Below, one piece after another: positions 1-9,481 of a stretch of 64,000 bases of DNA; the first letter of the stretch is position 1, and every line of letters starts with the position of its first letter. Under the pieces are notes generated by a model that was given only the letters and a program-made list of their open reading frames with translations, made no database searches and had not been told where the DNA came from. This stretch comes from Paraglaciecola chathamensis S18K6 (GTDB lineage: Bacteria; Pseudomonadota; Gammaproteobacteria; Enterobacterales; Alteromonadaceae). Both the position numbers and the translations under genes were made by a program. The stretch covers positions 1 through 64,000 of the forward strand of contig BAEM01000033.1 of the NCBI GenBank assembly GCA_000314955.1, read 5' to 3'.

Positions 1-90
1 AGTGAAAGCCGCGTCGGGAACGCGTTTTCACGACCAGTGTTAGACGAGACGCGCAGGGATAAGTGACTTGCCGGAGGCGGCTTCTTTCTG

Positions 91-124
91 GTTACTCTTT
101 CTTAGCTGTTGAAGAAAGAGTTAC
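91..124. repeat. Inverted repeat hairpin
   Basis: Two 13-base arms (GTTACTCTTTCTT and AAGAAAGAGTTAC) flank an 8-base loop and pair almost perfectly. No T-run follows on either strand, so it is not an obvious intrinsic terminator. Positions 1-130 otherwise show no convincing gene. Confidence 0.6.
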
Positions 125-130
125 TGGTGC

Positions 131-274
131 GGCAGGGATGCCGTATCAAAAACGCAATGGATTGCGATAAGCGAAGCGCATAGTGAGCAAAGCGATTGCT
201 TGGTGCACGCAGTGCGTAACGCAGCGAAGCTGTGCCCTGTGCCCGCAGGGCATAAAAAAGCAACGCGTTTGCTT
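131..274. repeat. Array of consecutive mini-palindromes
   Basis: About nine short inverted repeats follow one another with few bases between them: GGCA/TGCC at 131-142, CGCAAT/ATTGCG at 153-166, GCG/CGC at 171-179, AGCAA/TTGCT at 186-200, GCAC/GTGC at 205-215, GCGT/ACGC at 214-222, CAGC/GCTG at 222-232, TGCCCTG/CAGGGCA at 233-252 and AGCAA/TTGCT at 259-273. The last one ends on the sbcC stop codon. The stretch carries no convincing gene. Confidence 0.6.
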
Positions 275-275
275 A
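254..275 (-). terminator. Intrinsic terminator of sbcC
   Basis: Read on the minus strand, AGCAA and TTGCT form a 5-bp stem around ACGCG and are followed by six T. The stem overlaps the sbcC stop codon by one base. The stem is short, so efficiency is uncertain. Confidence 0.5.
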
Positions 276-3200
276 ACGCACAGCATACCGCTGATCCAAC
301 TCACTCAAACCTAATCCACTTTTCTTCGTCACTGCCAGTTGAGCCACAATGCGCTCTTTCATGGCTTCAACGTGGCTTATCACGCCAATCATTTTGCCTG
401 AGGCATGCAGGTTATCTAAGGCGTCTAGGGCGATATCTAGGGTTTCGCTGTCTAGCGTGCCAAAGCCTTCGTCTAAAAACAGCGAGTCGATGCTGGTTTT
501 ATGGCTGACCAATTCTGATAGCGCTAACGCGAGTGCTAAGCTGACTAGAAAGCTCTCTCCGCCCGAGAGGGTTTTGGTGTCGCGCTGAATATCACCTTGC
601 CAGGTATCAATTACGCTAAGGGCTAGGCTGGCATTGGCCTTGCGCTTAAGTAGGTAGCGACCGTGTAAGCGCTCAAGCTGTTTATTGGCCAGATACATCA
701 GATTATCAAGGGTTAGCCCTTGGGCAAAGGTGCGGAATTTGTCGCCCTTTTGCGAGCCAATTAACGAGTGTAGGTAGTGAATATGTTCAAACTCACTTCG
801 CTGCTGCGCTATTTGAGTGAATAAACTTTGTTGCTCGCTACGACGCTGTTTGTCGAAGTTCAACGCTTGAGTAATTTCACCTTCACGCTTATTGGCATTG
901 TGTTGCGCGTCGGTGAGTATACTCAATGTCTCATTGACCTTGTCGAGTGTTTGCTGTTGCCACAAGGCGGCATTGCTGTGTGCTAGCAGCGCGTTAACTT
1001 GGGTTTGTGCTTGCTCAAGGAGTGCGCCTGATTTTGCAATATTGTCGTCTAACGTTTGCTTAAGAGTTTGTAATTGCTCGCGGGTGGTGTCATCAAGTAA
1101 GGCCGCTTCAAAGGCTTGCTGGTCAGTAAAAGGGCTTGCTTGAAGCTTCTCTTGCCATTCTTGTTGCCTTGCTTGCAAGCGGGTTTGGCTTTGTTGCAGT
1201 TGGGCGCGGGCATTTCGTACGTCGGCCAAATGAGTATTGTGTTTTTGCTCAGCTTGTCGTAGTTGTTGCTGGGCATCTTCATGCTTGGATTCTAGCGCGC
1301 TTAATTTCGTTGCGAGCGTTTCACGCTCCGCTTTTACTGATTTGTCGGCAAACAGGCCGAACCGTTTTGTGTTTAGTGCCTCAAGCTGATTATTGAGTGC
1401 TTCACGCTGCTGCTGTACTTCTGTAAGTTGGTTGTTGATGTCGGTTAACAGGCTGCGTTGATGTTGCTGGGTGCTGGTAAGCTTGTCAATTTTTGCCGAA
1501 GCGTCATTCAGCTGGCTAATATGTTGCTCCCATTGTTTGGCGTCTTGCTCTTTGTTGGTCAACCACTTCATTAGCGTTTCTGGTTGAGGCGGCGCATAGC
1601 CATGTTGCTGAATTTGCGCTAATACGTTTTGGCTCATGGTTGCCAAAGCAGCATTGGCCGCTTGCATGTCACTTGTGAGACTTTGCACACTGTTTTCTAT
1701 GTTTTTAACCGACTGCTCTGCCAATAACAAAGCCGAGGCTGAGTTTTGACTTTGTGCGTGGCTTTGTTGCCAGGCTTCTTTGCTAGCTTGTGCGGCTCGG
1801 GCATGATTTTTTAGCTGGTTAATCTGGTTTTGTAACTGTTGTGTTTGCTGTTTGATTTGTTGTTCAAGGCTTGCCAGTCCTTCAGCATTTTCAATAGCAA
1901 GGTGCAGGGCAAAATGTTGCTCTAGTGGTTGGCACATTTCAGGCCAGTTAGCCCTTATGTGGCCTTGCTGTTCGTTCAGCCATGCAACACGTTGCTTAAG
2001 TTCTGCCTCAGCGTGTATACAGGCATCGAGTTTTGCGCGAACCTCTTTGCCTTGCTCTTCTAGTTGCTCAAGCTCTGTTTGGTGTTGTTGCTTTTGCGCA
2101 ACCCTATGAGGAATATCAACCACTTGCTCTGCACTCAACGGGTGCTCAGTTGCGCCGCACAAAGGGCAGGGGTGTTGGTCTTTTAAGGCCGCACGAAAAT
2201 GAATTAACTGTTCTTCTTGGCTAATGAGTTGGCTAAGCAGAGTGACCTGGTGGCTTTTAGCCACATATTGCTGTTTTATATTTTCGCGCTCGTGTGTGAG
2301 TTTTATCTGCTGCTGTTGATTTTCACTGAGCTGTGCTTGTTTTTGTGTAAGCTCTTGGGCTTGGTTGTGCCATTGTTGGTGAGCGTTTTTGATCGCCAGC
2401 AAAATAGGGGCAAAACCATGTAAGGTATCGAGTTGTTTCTCTTGTGACTCCAGTGTTCCTTGCTGTTCAAGAATTGTAAGTTGTTCAGCCTGTTGCTGGT
2501 ATGCACTTTCTAATTGTGTTATTTGTGCAGTATGGGCATCGCTTTGCTGTTTCTTTTGCTTTACCTCTTGCTGTGCAAGCTGCAGTTGGCTTTGTTCTTG
2601 TTGTAGCTTATTTGCCAGTTGCTGATGGTGCTGTTGCGCTTGTTTGATCTGCTGTGCTTGAACCTGCCACTGGCCTAAATATTGTTTTAAGGCTTCATCA
2701 GCACTGTGCTGTTTTACATATTCTTGCGCTGCTTTTAAGCCTGTTTGCTGGTTAGCTAGGGCGCTTTGTGTTTGCGCTTCTTCACTTAACAGCTGTGCGT
2801 GTTTGCTGCTTAACTGTGTATGCAGTGTGGTGGCTTGGGTGAGTAAATCCTTGTGCTTAAGTATTTCGTTATCAAGGGGAATGACTTCATCATTCAGCAG
2901 GGTTTCTTGGGCTTGATAAGCCGCTTTAGCTGCTTGAAACTCATTATTTAGCGCTAAACTGGTATCTTTACATTGGGCTAAGCTTGCTTCACTTTTTTGC
3001 AGCAGTTGCTCGTTACGCGCTAGGGTGTTTTCATCCCGTTTGCTCTGACTTTGGGCGTCGGTGAGTAACTCAAACGGGGCCCGTAGTGCTTCACTCGGTT
3101 GGCTATTGGCTAAACGCTGTAATTCTGCTTTATGGTGTACTTTATCTGCTTGAGCTTGGGCAAGTTGTTGCTTGGCCTGCTCGTGTGTTTGCTCGGCTGC

Positions 3201-3959
3201 GTTACGCTGTTGCCACCAATTTACATGAGCTTGGGTGGCGGTTATTTGTACTTGACGTTCTTTTTGCTCTGTATGCAGGTTTTGCTGTTCATTGATGAGT
3301 GTTTGCTTTTGCTCTTCACTGAGCAGTTGCACACCTTTGGCCTGCGCTTCAAGCTCATTTAACTGTTGTTTGGCTTGGCTGTAATGCTCATGTACTTTTT
3401 CTGATATCAGGCCATAAATTTCAGTACCCGTGAGTTCTTCTAGTAGCTCAGCGCGCTGCTTTTCATCAGCATTTAGAAATGCGGCAAACTCCCCTTGAGA
3501 AAGCATCATGGATTTGGTGAAACGGCCAAAATCAAGGCCGGTGATTTGTTCTATTAATTCGGCTTTTTTCTTAATTTGGCTGGCGAGCACTTTCTGGGTT
3601 GCGACTTCACCTAATTCAACCACCGCGGCTTGTAAGTTACCCTCTGGGTTGCCCCGTGAGCGACGCATGCTCCAAAATGCTCGGTAAGCTACGCCTTTTA
3701 CTTCAAACTCAACCTCGGCGCTGCACTGGGCAGTACCCCGAGTCATGATTTCATTGTTGGTGGCTGATAACGCACCTAAGCGCGGGGTTTCATGGTAAAG
3801 CGCTAGGCAGATGGCATCTAGCAGGGTGGTTTTGCCTGCGCCAGTGGGGCCGGTGATGGCGAACACACCATTGTCGGCGAAAGGGGCCTGGCGAAAGTCT
3901 ATTTTCCATTGGCCTTTTAATGAGTTTAGGTTGCTAAATTGCAGGCTAAGGATCTTCAT
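273..3959 (-). CDS. sbcC: Exonuclease SbcC, ATPase subunit of SbcCD
   Basis: SMC-like ATPase that pairs with SbcD (the Rad50/Mre11 pair) to open DNA hairpins and process double-strand ends in the cytoplasm. The 1228-residue protein starts with an ABC half containing Walker A (GPTGAGKT, near residue 40). A very long glutamine-rich coiled coil follows, interrupted near residues 597-600 by the CPLC zinc hook that dimerises Rad50-type proteins. The C-terminus carries the signature LSGGES and Walker B (LFLDEGFGTLD). Length is slightly above the E. coli protein (1048), mainly from coiled coil. Its ATG overlaps the sbcD stop by one base (TAATG), indicating translational coupling and an sbcD-sbcC operon. 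Identification is firm. Confidence 0.97.
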   Translation of the reverse strand: MKILSLQFSNLNSLKGQWKIDFRQAPFADNGVFAITGPTGAGKTTLLDAICLALYHETPRLGALSATNNEIMTRGTAQCSAEVEFEVKGVAYRAFWSMRRSRGNPEGNLQAAVVELGEVATQKVLASQIKKKAELIEQITGLDFGRFTKSMMLSQGEFAAFLNADEKQRAELLEELTGTEIYGLISEKVHEHYSQAKQQLNELEAQAKGVQLLSEEQKQTLINEQQNLHTEQKERQVQITATQAHVNWWQQRNAAEQTHEQAKQQLAQAQADKVHHKAELQRLANSQPSEALRAPFELLTDAQSQSKRDENTLARNEQLLQKSEASLAQCKDTSLALNNEFQAAKAAYQAQETLLNDEVIPLDNEILKHKDLLTQATTLHTQLSSKHAQLLSEEAQTQSALANQQTGLKAAQEYVKQHSADEALKQYLGQWQVQAQQIKQAQQHHQQLANKLQQEQSQLQLAQQEVKQKKQQSDAHTAQITQLESAYQQQAEQLTILEQQGTLESQEKQLDTLHGFAPILLAIKNAHQQWHNQAQELTQKQAQLSENQQQQIKLTHERENIKQQYVAKSHQVTLLSQLISQEEQLIHFRAALKDQHPCPLCGATEHPLSAEQVVDIPHRVAQKQQHQTELEQLEEQGKEVRAKLDACIHAEAELKQRVAWLNEQQGHIRANWPEMCQPLEQHFALHLAIENAEGLASLEQQIKQQTQQLQNQINQLKNHARAAQASKEAWQQSHAQSQNSASALLLAEQSVKNIENSVQSLTSDMQAANAALATMSQNVLAQIQQHGYAPPQPETLMKWLTNKEQDAKQWEQHISQLNDASAKIDKLTSTQQHQRSLLTDINNQLTEVQQQREALNNQLEALNTKRFGLFADKSVKAERETLATKLSALESKHEDAQQQLRQAEQKHNTHLADVRNARAQLQQSQTRLQARQQEWQEKLQASPFTDQQAFEAALLDDTTREQLQTLKQTLDDNIAKSGALLEQAQTQVNALLAHSNAALWQQQTLDKVNETLSILTDAQHNANKREGEITQALNFDKQRRSEQQSLFTQIAQQRSEFEHIHYLHSLIGSQKGDKFRTFAQGLTLDNLMYLANKQLERLHGRYLLKRKANASLALSVIDTWQGDIQRDTKTLSGGESFLVSLALALALSELVSHKTSIDSLFLDEGFGTLDSETLDIALDALDNLHASGKMIGVISHVEAMKERIVAQLAVTKKSGLGLSELDQRYAVR

Positions 3960-5332
3960 TATTTAGCCTCCTTGTGGCGCACTTCTTCTACTATCTCGCT
4001 AAAGGTTTGGCGAATCTGTGTTAAGCGTTGCTGTGCTTCTTGGCCTTCAAAATTTTCAAGTTCAAGGCGCTTTTCAAATACCTCAAAAGGGGTGAGCTCG
4101 GCCAGTGTTTCGTTGTTGATTTGGTTTAGTCCTTGGCTTGCTCTGGTGCGTGTTCTGCGCAATTGCAGCACTTCTACGTTGCGCCCTTCAGTTAAGGTTT
4201 GAATGCTTTGTTGTAAATCACTCAAGTAGTCTTGCACATCTACATGGATGCACAGCCAAGTGGGTTTATCGGTGGCTGGGTCTTTTCCTTCTACTTCTCT
4301 TTGTGCTTCGCCTTGCCCTGCATCTTTTTCATCACCTTGGCCTTCACTGGGGGCTTGGTCAAACACATCATCTGCAGTGCTAGCGGTATCGCTCGTTTCA
4401 TCACCCGCTGCAGGGTAGTGGGCGAGCTGTGCTTTTATACTGTCTAAATCACCTTTGAGCATAGCCATAGGCTGAAATAGTGGAATATCCAGGGGAGTAA
4501 TGCTGCGCTGGCCTTGTTTATCAAACTCAACAAGTACTACTTGTTTCTGCGACTTTAACTCATCAAAACTAAGAGGAATAGGTGAGCCGCTGTAGCGAAT
4601 GTGGTCAGATTTCGCCACCTTTTGCGGGCGGTGAATATGCCCCAACGCGATGTAATCTGCTGGCGGAAAACCATCTGCTGCGAAGCCATCTAGGGTACCT
4701 ATATAAATCTCGCGCACCGATTCAGACTGGCTTACGCCTAACGCCGTTAAGTGGCCCGTGGCGATGATGGGAATATGCTTGCTCACACTGTTCTTGTGTT
4801 TTTCGCGGCGCGTTAAGGCGTGTTGATAAATCGTGGCGTAATGGGCCTTAATGGCATCGCTTAGGGCGAGTTTCTTGTCTTCACTGCTTTCTCCTGAGCG
4901 GCTTTGCAGTACATCGCGAGGTCGAATAAAGGGGATGGCACACAATATGGCCCCCACTTGACCTGTTTCATCGTTTAGCTCGATAACCTGTTGGTCTATA
5001 TCGCCACTGGTGTTGGCAATCACATGTGTATTCAGGCAAGCGAGCAATTGTTTAGATTCGTTCAAGGTGGATACTGAATCGTGATTGCCCCCTAGTACGA
5101 CTAGTGTGCAGGTTAGCTTGCTCAGTTCTACTACAAATTGGTTATACATTTGCCGCGCATAGCTTGGGGGCGTACCGGTATCAAAAATATCCCCAGCGAC
5201 GATAACAGCATCAATTTCCCGGGTTTGTATGACGTTAAGTAGCCAGTCTAAAAAGGCTTGGTGTTCGTCTTTGCGACTTTTCGTAAAAAAGTTTTGCCCT
5301 AGGTGCCAATCAGAGGTGTGTAGAATGTTGAT
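3959..5332 (-). CDS. sbcD: Exonuclease SbcD, nuclease subunit of SbcCD, with ATC as probable start
   Basis: Mre11-type Mn-dependent nuclease, partner of SbcC. The first ATG in frame is at 5149, but the frame continues upstream and encodes the indispensable first metal motifs, DWHLG and GDIFDTG. GGNHDS, GHLT and GHIH follow downstream. Between the in-frame stop (5360-5362) and the DWHLG motif there is no ATG, GTG, TTG or CTG. An ATC codon at 5332-5330 aligns with Met1 of E. coli SbcD (Met-x-Ile-Leu-His-Thr-Ser-Asp) and has AAGGA 8 bases upstream, so I place the start there, giving 457 residues. A base error is the alternative. An acidic low-complexity insert (about residues 309-358) interrupts the C-terminal part. 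Confidence 0.88.
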   Translation of the reverse strand: MNILHTSDWHLGQNFFTKSRKDEHQAFLDWLLNVIQTREIDAVIVAGDIFDTGTPPSYARQMYNQFVVELSKLTCTLVVLGGNHDSVSTLNESKQLLACLNTHVIANTSGDIDQQVIELNDETGQVGAILCAIPFIRPRDVLQSRSGESSEDKKLALSDAIKAHYATIYQHALTRREKHKNSVSKHIPIIATGHLTALGVSQSESVREIYIGTLDGFAADGFPPADYIALGHIHRPQKVAKSDHIRYSGSPIPLSFDELKSQKQVVLVEFDKQGQRSITPLDIPLFQPMAMLKGDLDSIKAQLAHYPAAGDETSDTASTADDVFDQAPSEGQGDEKDAGQGEAQREVEGKDPATDKPTWLCIHVDVQDYLSDLQQSIQTLTEGRNVEVLQLRRTRTRASQGLNQINNETLAELTPFEVFEKRLELENFEGQEAQQRLTQIRQTFSEIVEEVRHKEAK

Positions 5333-5975
5333 ACGCCAAGTCCTTAGTGGTTTTTCGAGTCATTTACAGCAGACAAACAGTGTACTGTATTCGCTCTGAG
5401 CAAAATAGAGCTGGCAATTTTTTGCTAAGTGCTTTTGTTGGTCTTTTCTCGTGTTAGTTGATTCCCGTTATATGCGTTTTTTTATTGCCCTGTGTGAGCG
5501 CGTTTGTTGTCACCCTGTGTGAGCGAGTTTGTTGTCACGAGGATACACAATCAGAGCTACGCGAGCAGAAACACTGAATCCGAAACAAGCAATCAGAGCT
5601 ACACAATTAGAAGTGTACAATTAGAAGCGTACAATTAGAAACACACTCTAAAGTGAGCGGTAGATCGAAGATATTGTCGGTAGATGAGCGAAAATGTAAT
5701 GTTTTTCTCTCTATTTGGCATCATTTTGGCGAGGTTAAGTTGTTGATTTCATTGCTTTGTTTTTAAGCATTTCGCTGTGAAATTTGTAACTGAATATGTG
5801 AAGTTGCCTTGGTGGGTAATTTTCGTGGTAATAGTATTCTCAGCTCAGGCAACTGGGCAACCACATCACCTGTCATAAAAATAATAATAAATCGTACTTC
5901 TGACCGGACAGATTGCAATAACAGAAGACGATGCAGTGTTGATTACTCCACATTGACATTGGGACACACAACACA
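5333..5975. other. Intergenic region with short tandem repeats
   Basis: This divergent spacer lies between sbcD and the TonB receptor gene. It contains a 25-bp unit twice (5488-5512 and 5513-5537, one mismatch) and a 14-bp unit starting ACAATTAGAA three times (5603-5644). The words AATCAGAGCTAC also recur. I see no convincing gene and no clear Fur box upstream of the receptor. Confidence 0.6.
5488..5644. repeat. Two clusters of short tandem repeats
   Basis: The first cluster is two 25-bp copies at 5488-5537 that differ at one base. The second is three 14-bp copies at 5603-5644, sharing ACAATTAGAA with diverged tails. Both read as local tandem duplications rather than a mobile element. Confidence 0.75.
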
Positions 5976-8507
5976 ATGAATAAAACACATACCTTTAAAG
6001 CAAAAGACCATTGGCTAAAAGTAGCGCTGATGATGAGTGCATCGTCAGTCATTTTGAGCTCAGCGAATGCTTATGCTCAAGAGCAAACTACAGAAGCCGC
6101 AGAGGACCTAGAAAAAATCAGTGTTATCGGCTCTCGCCGTTTAGGGCGCACCGTTGAAGACAGCCCTGTGCCTATCGACATTATTGGTGCTGATTCACTT
6201 AGTACTACAGGTCAAACTGAAACCAACATGATTTTGGGCAACTTGTTGCCGAGTTTCAACTTTCCTCAGCCCTCATTGACCGATGGTACTGACCATGTGC
6301 GCCCAGCGCAGTTGCGCGGCCTAGCACCAGATCACACTTTGGTGTTGGTTAATGGGAAACGCCGTCACTCGAATGCCTTGCTTAACTTAAATGGTTCTAC
6401 AGGTCGCGGCTCGTCAGCGGTAGATTTAAACGCTATTCCGGCCAATGCCATTGAGCGCATTGAAGTGCTGCGCGACGGTGCAGCAGCTCAGTATGGTTCC
6501 GATGCAATTGCAGGGGTTATCAATATAGTGCTAAAGAGTGCTAGCAGTGGCGGGTCGGCGTCAGTTACTTACGGTGCGAACGTAACAACAATGGACGGTG
6601 TACCTGATCTAAAAGACGTCGGCATCGACGAGAACGGCGATCTGGCATTCACCGAAGGCGGCGACCGTGAGTTAACAGACGGGCAAACGGCCACCATGCG
6701 CGCCAACATGGGTTTTGCATTAGGAGATGATGGTTTCTTTAATTTGTCCGCTGAATTTCGTGATCGTAGCGCGAGTAACCGTGCAGATTATGACAATCGT
6801 GAAAACTATGCTCGTCTAGAAGACGGCTCTTTAGATCCTCGTGAATTAACCTGGGATCGTTACAACCACAACTTTGGCAATGGTGACGTTGAAGACATGG
6901 CGGTGTTTTATAATGCCGGACTTGAGCTAAATGAAAATGCTGAACTGTACTCGTTTGGTTCATACAGCACGCGAGAAGGGGAAGGAGGCGGCTTTTATCG
7001 CCGTGCTCAAGACAGCCGTAACATTGAAGCGATATACCCTGATGGCTTTTTGCCGATTATCACATCTGACATCAACGATTATTCGTTTGCCACAGGTGTT
7101 AAAGGTTTTTTAAGCGATTGGAACTATGATCTGTCGGCTGTGTACGGTGAAGATGAGTTCGAGTTCGGGGTTAAAAATAGCTTGAACACCTCACTCGGGC
7201 CCACAAGCCAAACAGTATTTGATGCAGGCACGCTCATTTATGACCAACTGACCATTAACCTAGATTTAAGTCGTGAAATTGATGTGGACGGTCTAGCCAG
7301 TGGGGTTAACGTGGCAGTTGGTGCAGAATATCGCCGTGAAGGCTACGAGATAAAAGCCGGTGAAGAAGCGTCTTACATTCAAGGTTCGTTTGAAGGTGCC
7401 GCGGGCTCGCAAGTATTCCCTGGGTTTACCCCAGAATCTGCGGGTGACAATAGCCGGCACAACGTCAGTTTATATGTCGATTTAGAAGCTTATATCACAG
7501 ATAACTGGAATGTAACGATCGCTGCTCGCTATGAAGACTATTCTGACTTTGGTTCAACGGTGAATGGCAAATTTGCTACTCGTTATACGCTAACCGAAGA
7601 GATTGCCCTTCGCGCGTCAGTATCGACAGGCTTTAGAGCACCCTCGTTACAACAGCAGTACTTTACTTCTATCGCGACGGTATTCGTAGATGGCGAACCC
7701 ACAGAAACCGGTACGTTTGCACCAAACAGTGACGTGGCTCAAGCGCTTGGCTCACCTGGTTTGGATGCAGAAGAAGCGGTGAACTATGGTGCAGGTATTA
7801 CCTGGTCGCCAGATTCAAACTTCAGCTTGTCAGTGGATTACTACAATATTGAAATTGACGATCGAATTGTATTGTCGAATAACTTATCCGGTGAGGGAAT
7901 TGAAGCGTTATTAGTCGGCACAGGTGCAAACCGCGCTCGTTTCTTCTTAAATGCCATTGATAGCGAAACATCCGGTGTGGATGTGGTGGCCTCTTATAAC
8001 ACTGACATTCAAAACTGGGGCGACATTGCCTTTAATGCCGGTTTTAACTACAACAAAAACGAAGTGACTGACATCATCGACCCGCCAGCAGTGCTGGCTG
8101 GTGCAGGAGTGGACCAAGGTAACTTGTTCTCTGATGTAGAGCTACGTCGTTTTGAAGTGGGCTCCCCGAAAACCAAACTTAACTTGAGTGCGGTGTGGAG
8201 TATGGATGAGTGGCATGCAACTCTACGCACCACTCGCTACGGTGAAACGCAAGAGCCTTCAAGCGACCCTGCTACCAATGAAGTATTGCCTGAAAAATGG
8301 GTCACGGATTTGGATGTTGGCTACGATGTAACTGAAAACCTAACCTTAACCTTAGGGGCAAACAACTTGTTTGATGTTTACCCTGATACGACACGCGAAC
8401 TGGTCGAAGACGTAGGCACGTTCTCACGTTTATTTCCGTATTCCGGGTTCTCGCCGTTTGGTTTCTCAGGTCGTTTTGTTTACGGTAAGGTATCCGTCAC
8501 TTTCTAA
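5976..8507 (+). CDS. TonB-dependent outer membrane receptor
   Basis: Outer-membrane gated transporter driven by TonB-ExbBD. The 843-residue precursor has a signal peptide ending near ANAYAQ. A plug domain follows (about residues 45-190; EKISVIGS resembles a TonB box, then VLVNGKRRH and RIEVLRDGAAAQYGSDAIAGVINI). A long beta-barrel ends in the aromatic terminus VSVTF. The plug resembles the large marine receptors for oligosaccharides or other organic substrates more than siderophore receptors, but the substrate cannot be told. It is monocistronic: divergent from sbcD and closed by a strong terminator at 8563-8596. No neighbouring catabolic genes help with substrate assignment. Confidence 0.93.
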   Translation: MNKTHTFKAKDHWLKVALMMSASSVILSSANAYAQEQTTEAAEDLEKISVIGSRRLGRTVEDSPVPIDIIGADSLSTTGQTETNMILGNLLPSFNFPQPSLTDGTDHVRPAQLRGLAPDHTLVLVNGKRRHSNALLNLNGSTGRGSSAVDLNAIPANAIERIEVLRDGAAAQYGSDAIAGVINIVLKSASSGGSASVTYGANVTTMDGVPDLKDVGIDENGDLAFTEGGDRELTDGQTATMRANMGFALGDDGFFNLSAEFRDRSASNRADYDNRENYARLEDGSLDPRELTWDRYNHNFGNGDVEDMAVFYNAGLELNENAELYSFGSYSTREGEGGGFYRRAQDSRNIEAIYPDGFLPIITSDINDYSFATGVKGFLSDWNYDLSAVYGEDEFEFGVKNSLNTSLGPTSQTVFDAGTLIYDQLTINLDLSREIDVDGLASGVNVAVGAEYRREGYEIKAGEEASYIQGSFEGAAGSQVFPGFTPESAGDNSRHNVSLYVDLEAYITDNWNVTIAARYEDYSDFGSTVNGKFATRYTLTEEIALRASVSTGFRAPSLQQQYFTSIATVFVDGEPTETGTFAPNSDVAQALGSPGLDAEEAVNYGAGITWSPDSNFSLSVDYYNIEIDDRIVLSNNLSGEGIEALLVGTGANRARFFLNAIDSETSGVDVVASYNTDIQNWGDIAFNAGFNYNKNEVTDIIDPPAVLAGAGVDQGNLFSDVELRRFEVGSPKTKLNLSAVWSMDEWHATLRTTRYGETQEPSSDPATNEVLPEKWVTDLDVGYDVTENLTLTLGANNLFDVYPDTTRELVEDVGTFSRLFPYSGFSPFGFSGRFVYGKVSVTF

Positions 8508-8562
8508 GTGATACATGACTGCATAGGGCTATAAAAAAGGCGAACAATAAGTAGCCAAATGT

Positions 8563-8596
8563 AATCGGCCTCAGTGTTAATTGAGGCCGATTTTTT
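8563..8596 (+). terminator. Intrinsic terminator of the TonB receptor gene
   Basis: An 11-bp stem (AATCGGCCTCA paired with TGAGGCCGATT) around an 8-base loop is followed by a run of T. It lies between the convergent receptor and DUF2797 genes. The T-run is only on the plus-strand side. Confidence 0.9.
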
Positions 8597-8638
8597 ATGC
8601 GCTAATAGAGTGAATCGGTTTTTAGCTTACGCAACAAA

Positions 8639-9481
8639 TTATTCTGGGGTTTCTATGCTTAGGTAATAGCCTGAATATTTGCGCATGTTTATCACGCGGT
8701 CCCCATCCAACATCCAATATTGACCCTTAATGCCTTGTAAAACACCGTTGAAAGACAGCTCTTTGTCTAAATTAATAGACTTAACCTTTTCAGGGTATTG
8801 CGTCACGGGGTAGTGGATCTCTACTGGGGGTAAATCCAGTATATCAATAGCTTGAAAGCCGTATTCTTCGGTGATTTCGTCTAACTGATCTTCTATCTGG
8901 GTAATTAAGTCTTCTTTTAATTGCTGCAAATCAACCGTGTCAGGTTGGCTTTTGAGCATGGTGCGCCAGTTGGTTTTATCTGCAATAAATTCTTTCATTG
9001 CGGTTTCAACCAAGCCACTGGTGAGCCGGTTTTGTACGCGCATTATCGCCATAGCTTGCGTTGCGCCTTGGTCGAGCCAGCGACTTGAAACGGCATCCTT
9101 CACATGACGAGTAATTCCTACTTTGATGGTGCCGGTATTCGCTAAATATACGTAGTGATCAGTTAGGCAGTTTGCTTCGCCCCAGCTTGGTTCGCGGCAG
9201 GTGCCTGCATCATAGTGACAGAGCTCTGGTTTGATAATACAGGTATCGCATTGGGCCAATTTTGTTAGGCAGCGATAGCAGTAACCCTGATTGAAACTCT
9301 TCTTGGTTTTAGCTTGGCAATGCACGCAGTTGATTTGGTTATCAAAACTAACGGTAAGCGTTTTACCGAGCAGCGGGTTCATATCGATAAATTGCTCGCC
9401 TATGGGCAATTGGTACTGAGCTTGATGCTCGGCATCGGTGGATACACGCATTTTGCGAATATTACCTTGATAAATGGTCAT
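8639..9481 (-). CDS. DUF2797 family protein (Cys-rich, GIY-YIG-like segment)
   Basis: A 280-residue cytoplasmic protein of the DUF2797 family, function unknown. The middle is rich in cysteine (CVHC, CYRC, CDTC, then single Cys residues), consistent with zinc sites. It is followed by HYVYLANTGTIKVGITR, which resembles the start of a GIY-YIG nuclease fold; that likeness is my inference from the motif. The ATG at 9481 lies 155 bp from the divergent phosphotransferase gene, so the two may share a promoter region. No operon partner is evident. Confidence 0.8.
   Translation of the reverse strand: MTIYQGNIRKMRVSTDAEHQAQYQLPIGEQFIDMNPLLGKTLTVSFDNQINCVHCQAKTKKSFNQGYCYRCLTKLAQCDTCIIKPELCHYDAGTCREPSWGEANCLTDHYVYLANTGTIKVGITRHVKDAVSSRWLDQGATQAMAIMRVQNRLTSGLVETAMKEFIADKTNWRTMLKSQPDTVDLQQLKEDLITQIEDQLDEITEEYGFQAIDILDLPPVEIHYPVTQYPEKVKSINLDKELSFNGVLQGIKGQYWMLDGDRVINMRKYSGYYLSIETPE

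Noticed and set aside
200-508. Open frame overlapping the end of sbcC and the palindrome array
   Set aside because: It lies largely antisense to sbcC and its text reflects the repeats; no ribosome binding site or family resemblance.
1049-4767. Many plus-strand frames opposite sbcC and sbcD
   Set aside because: They are antisense to long, clearly coding frames and consist of Cys/Ser/Leu-rich shadow text.
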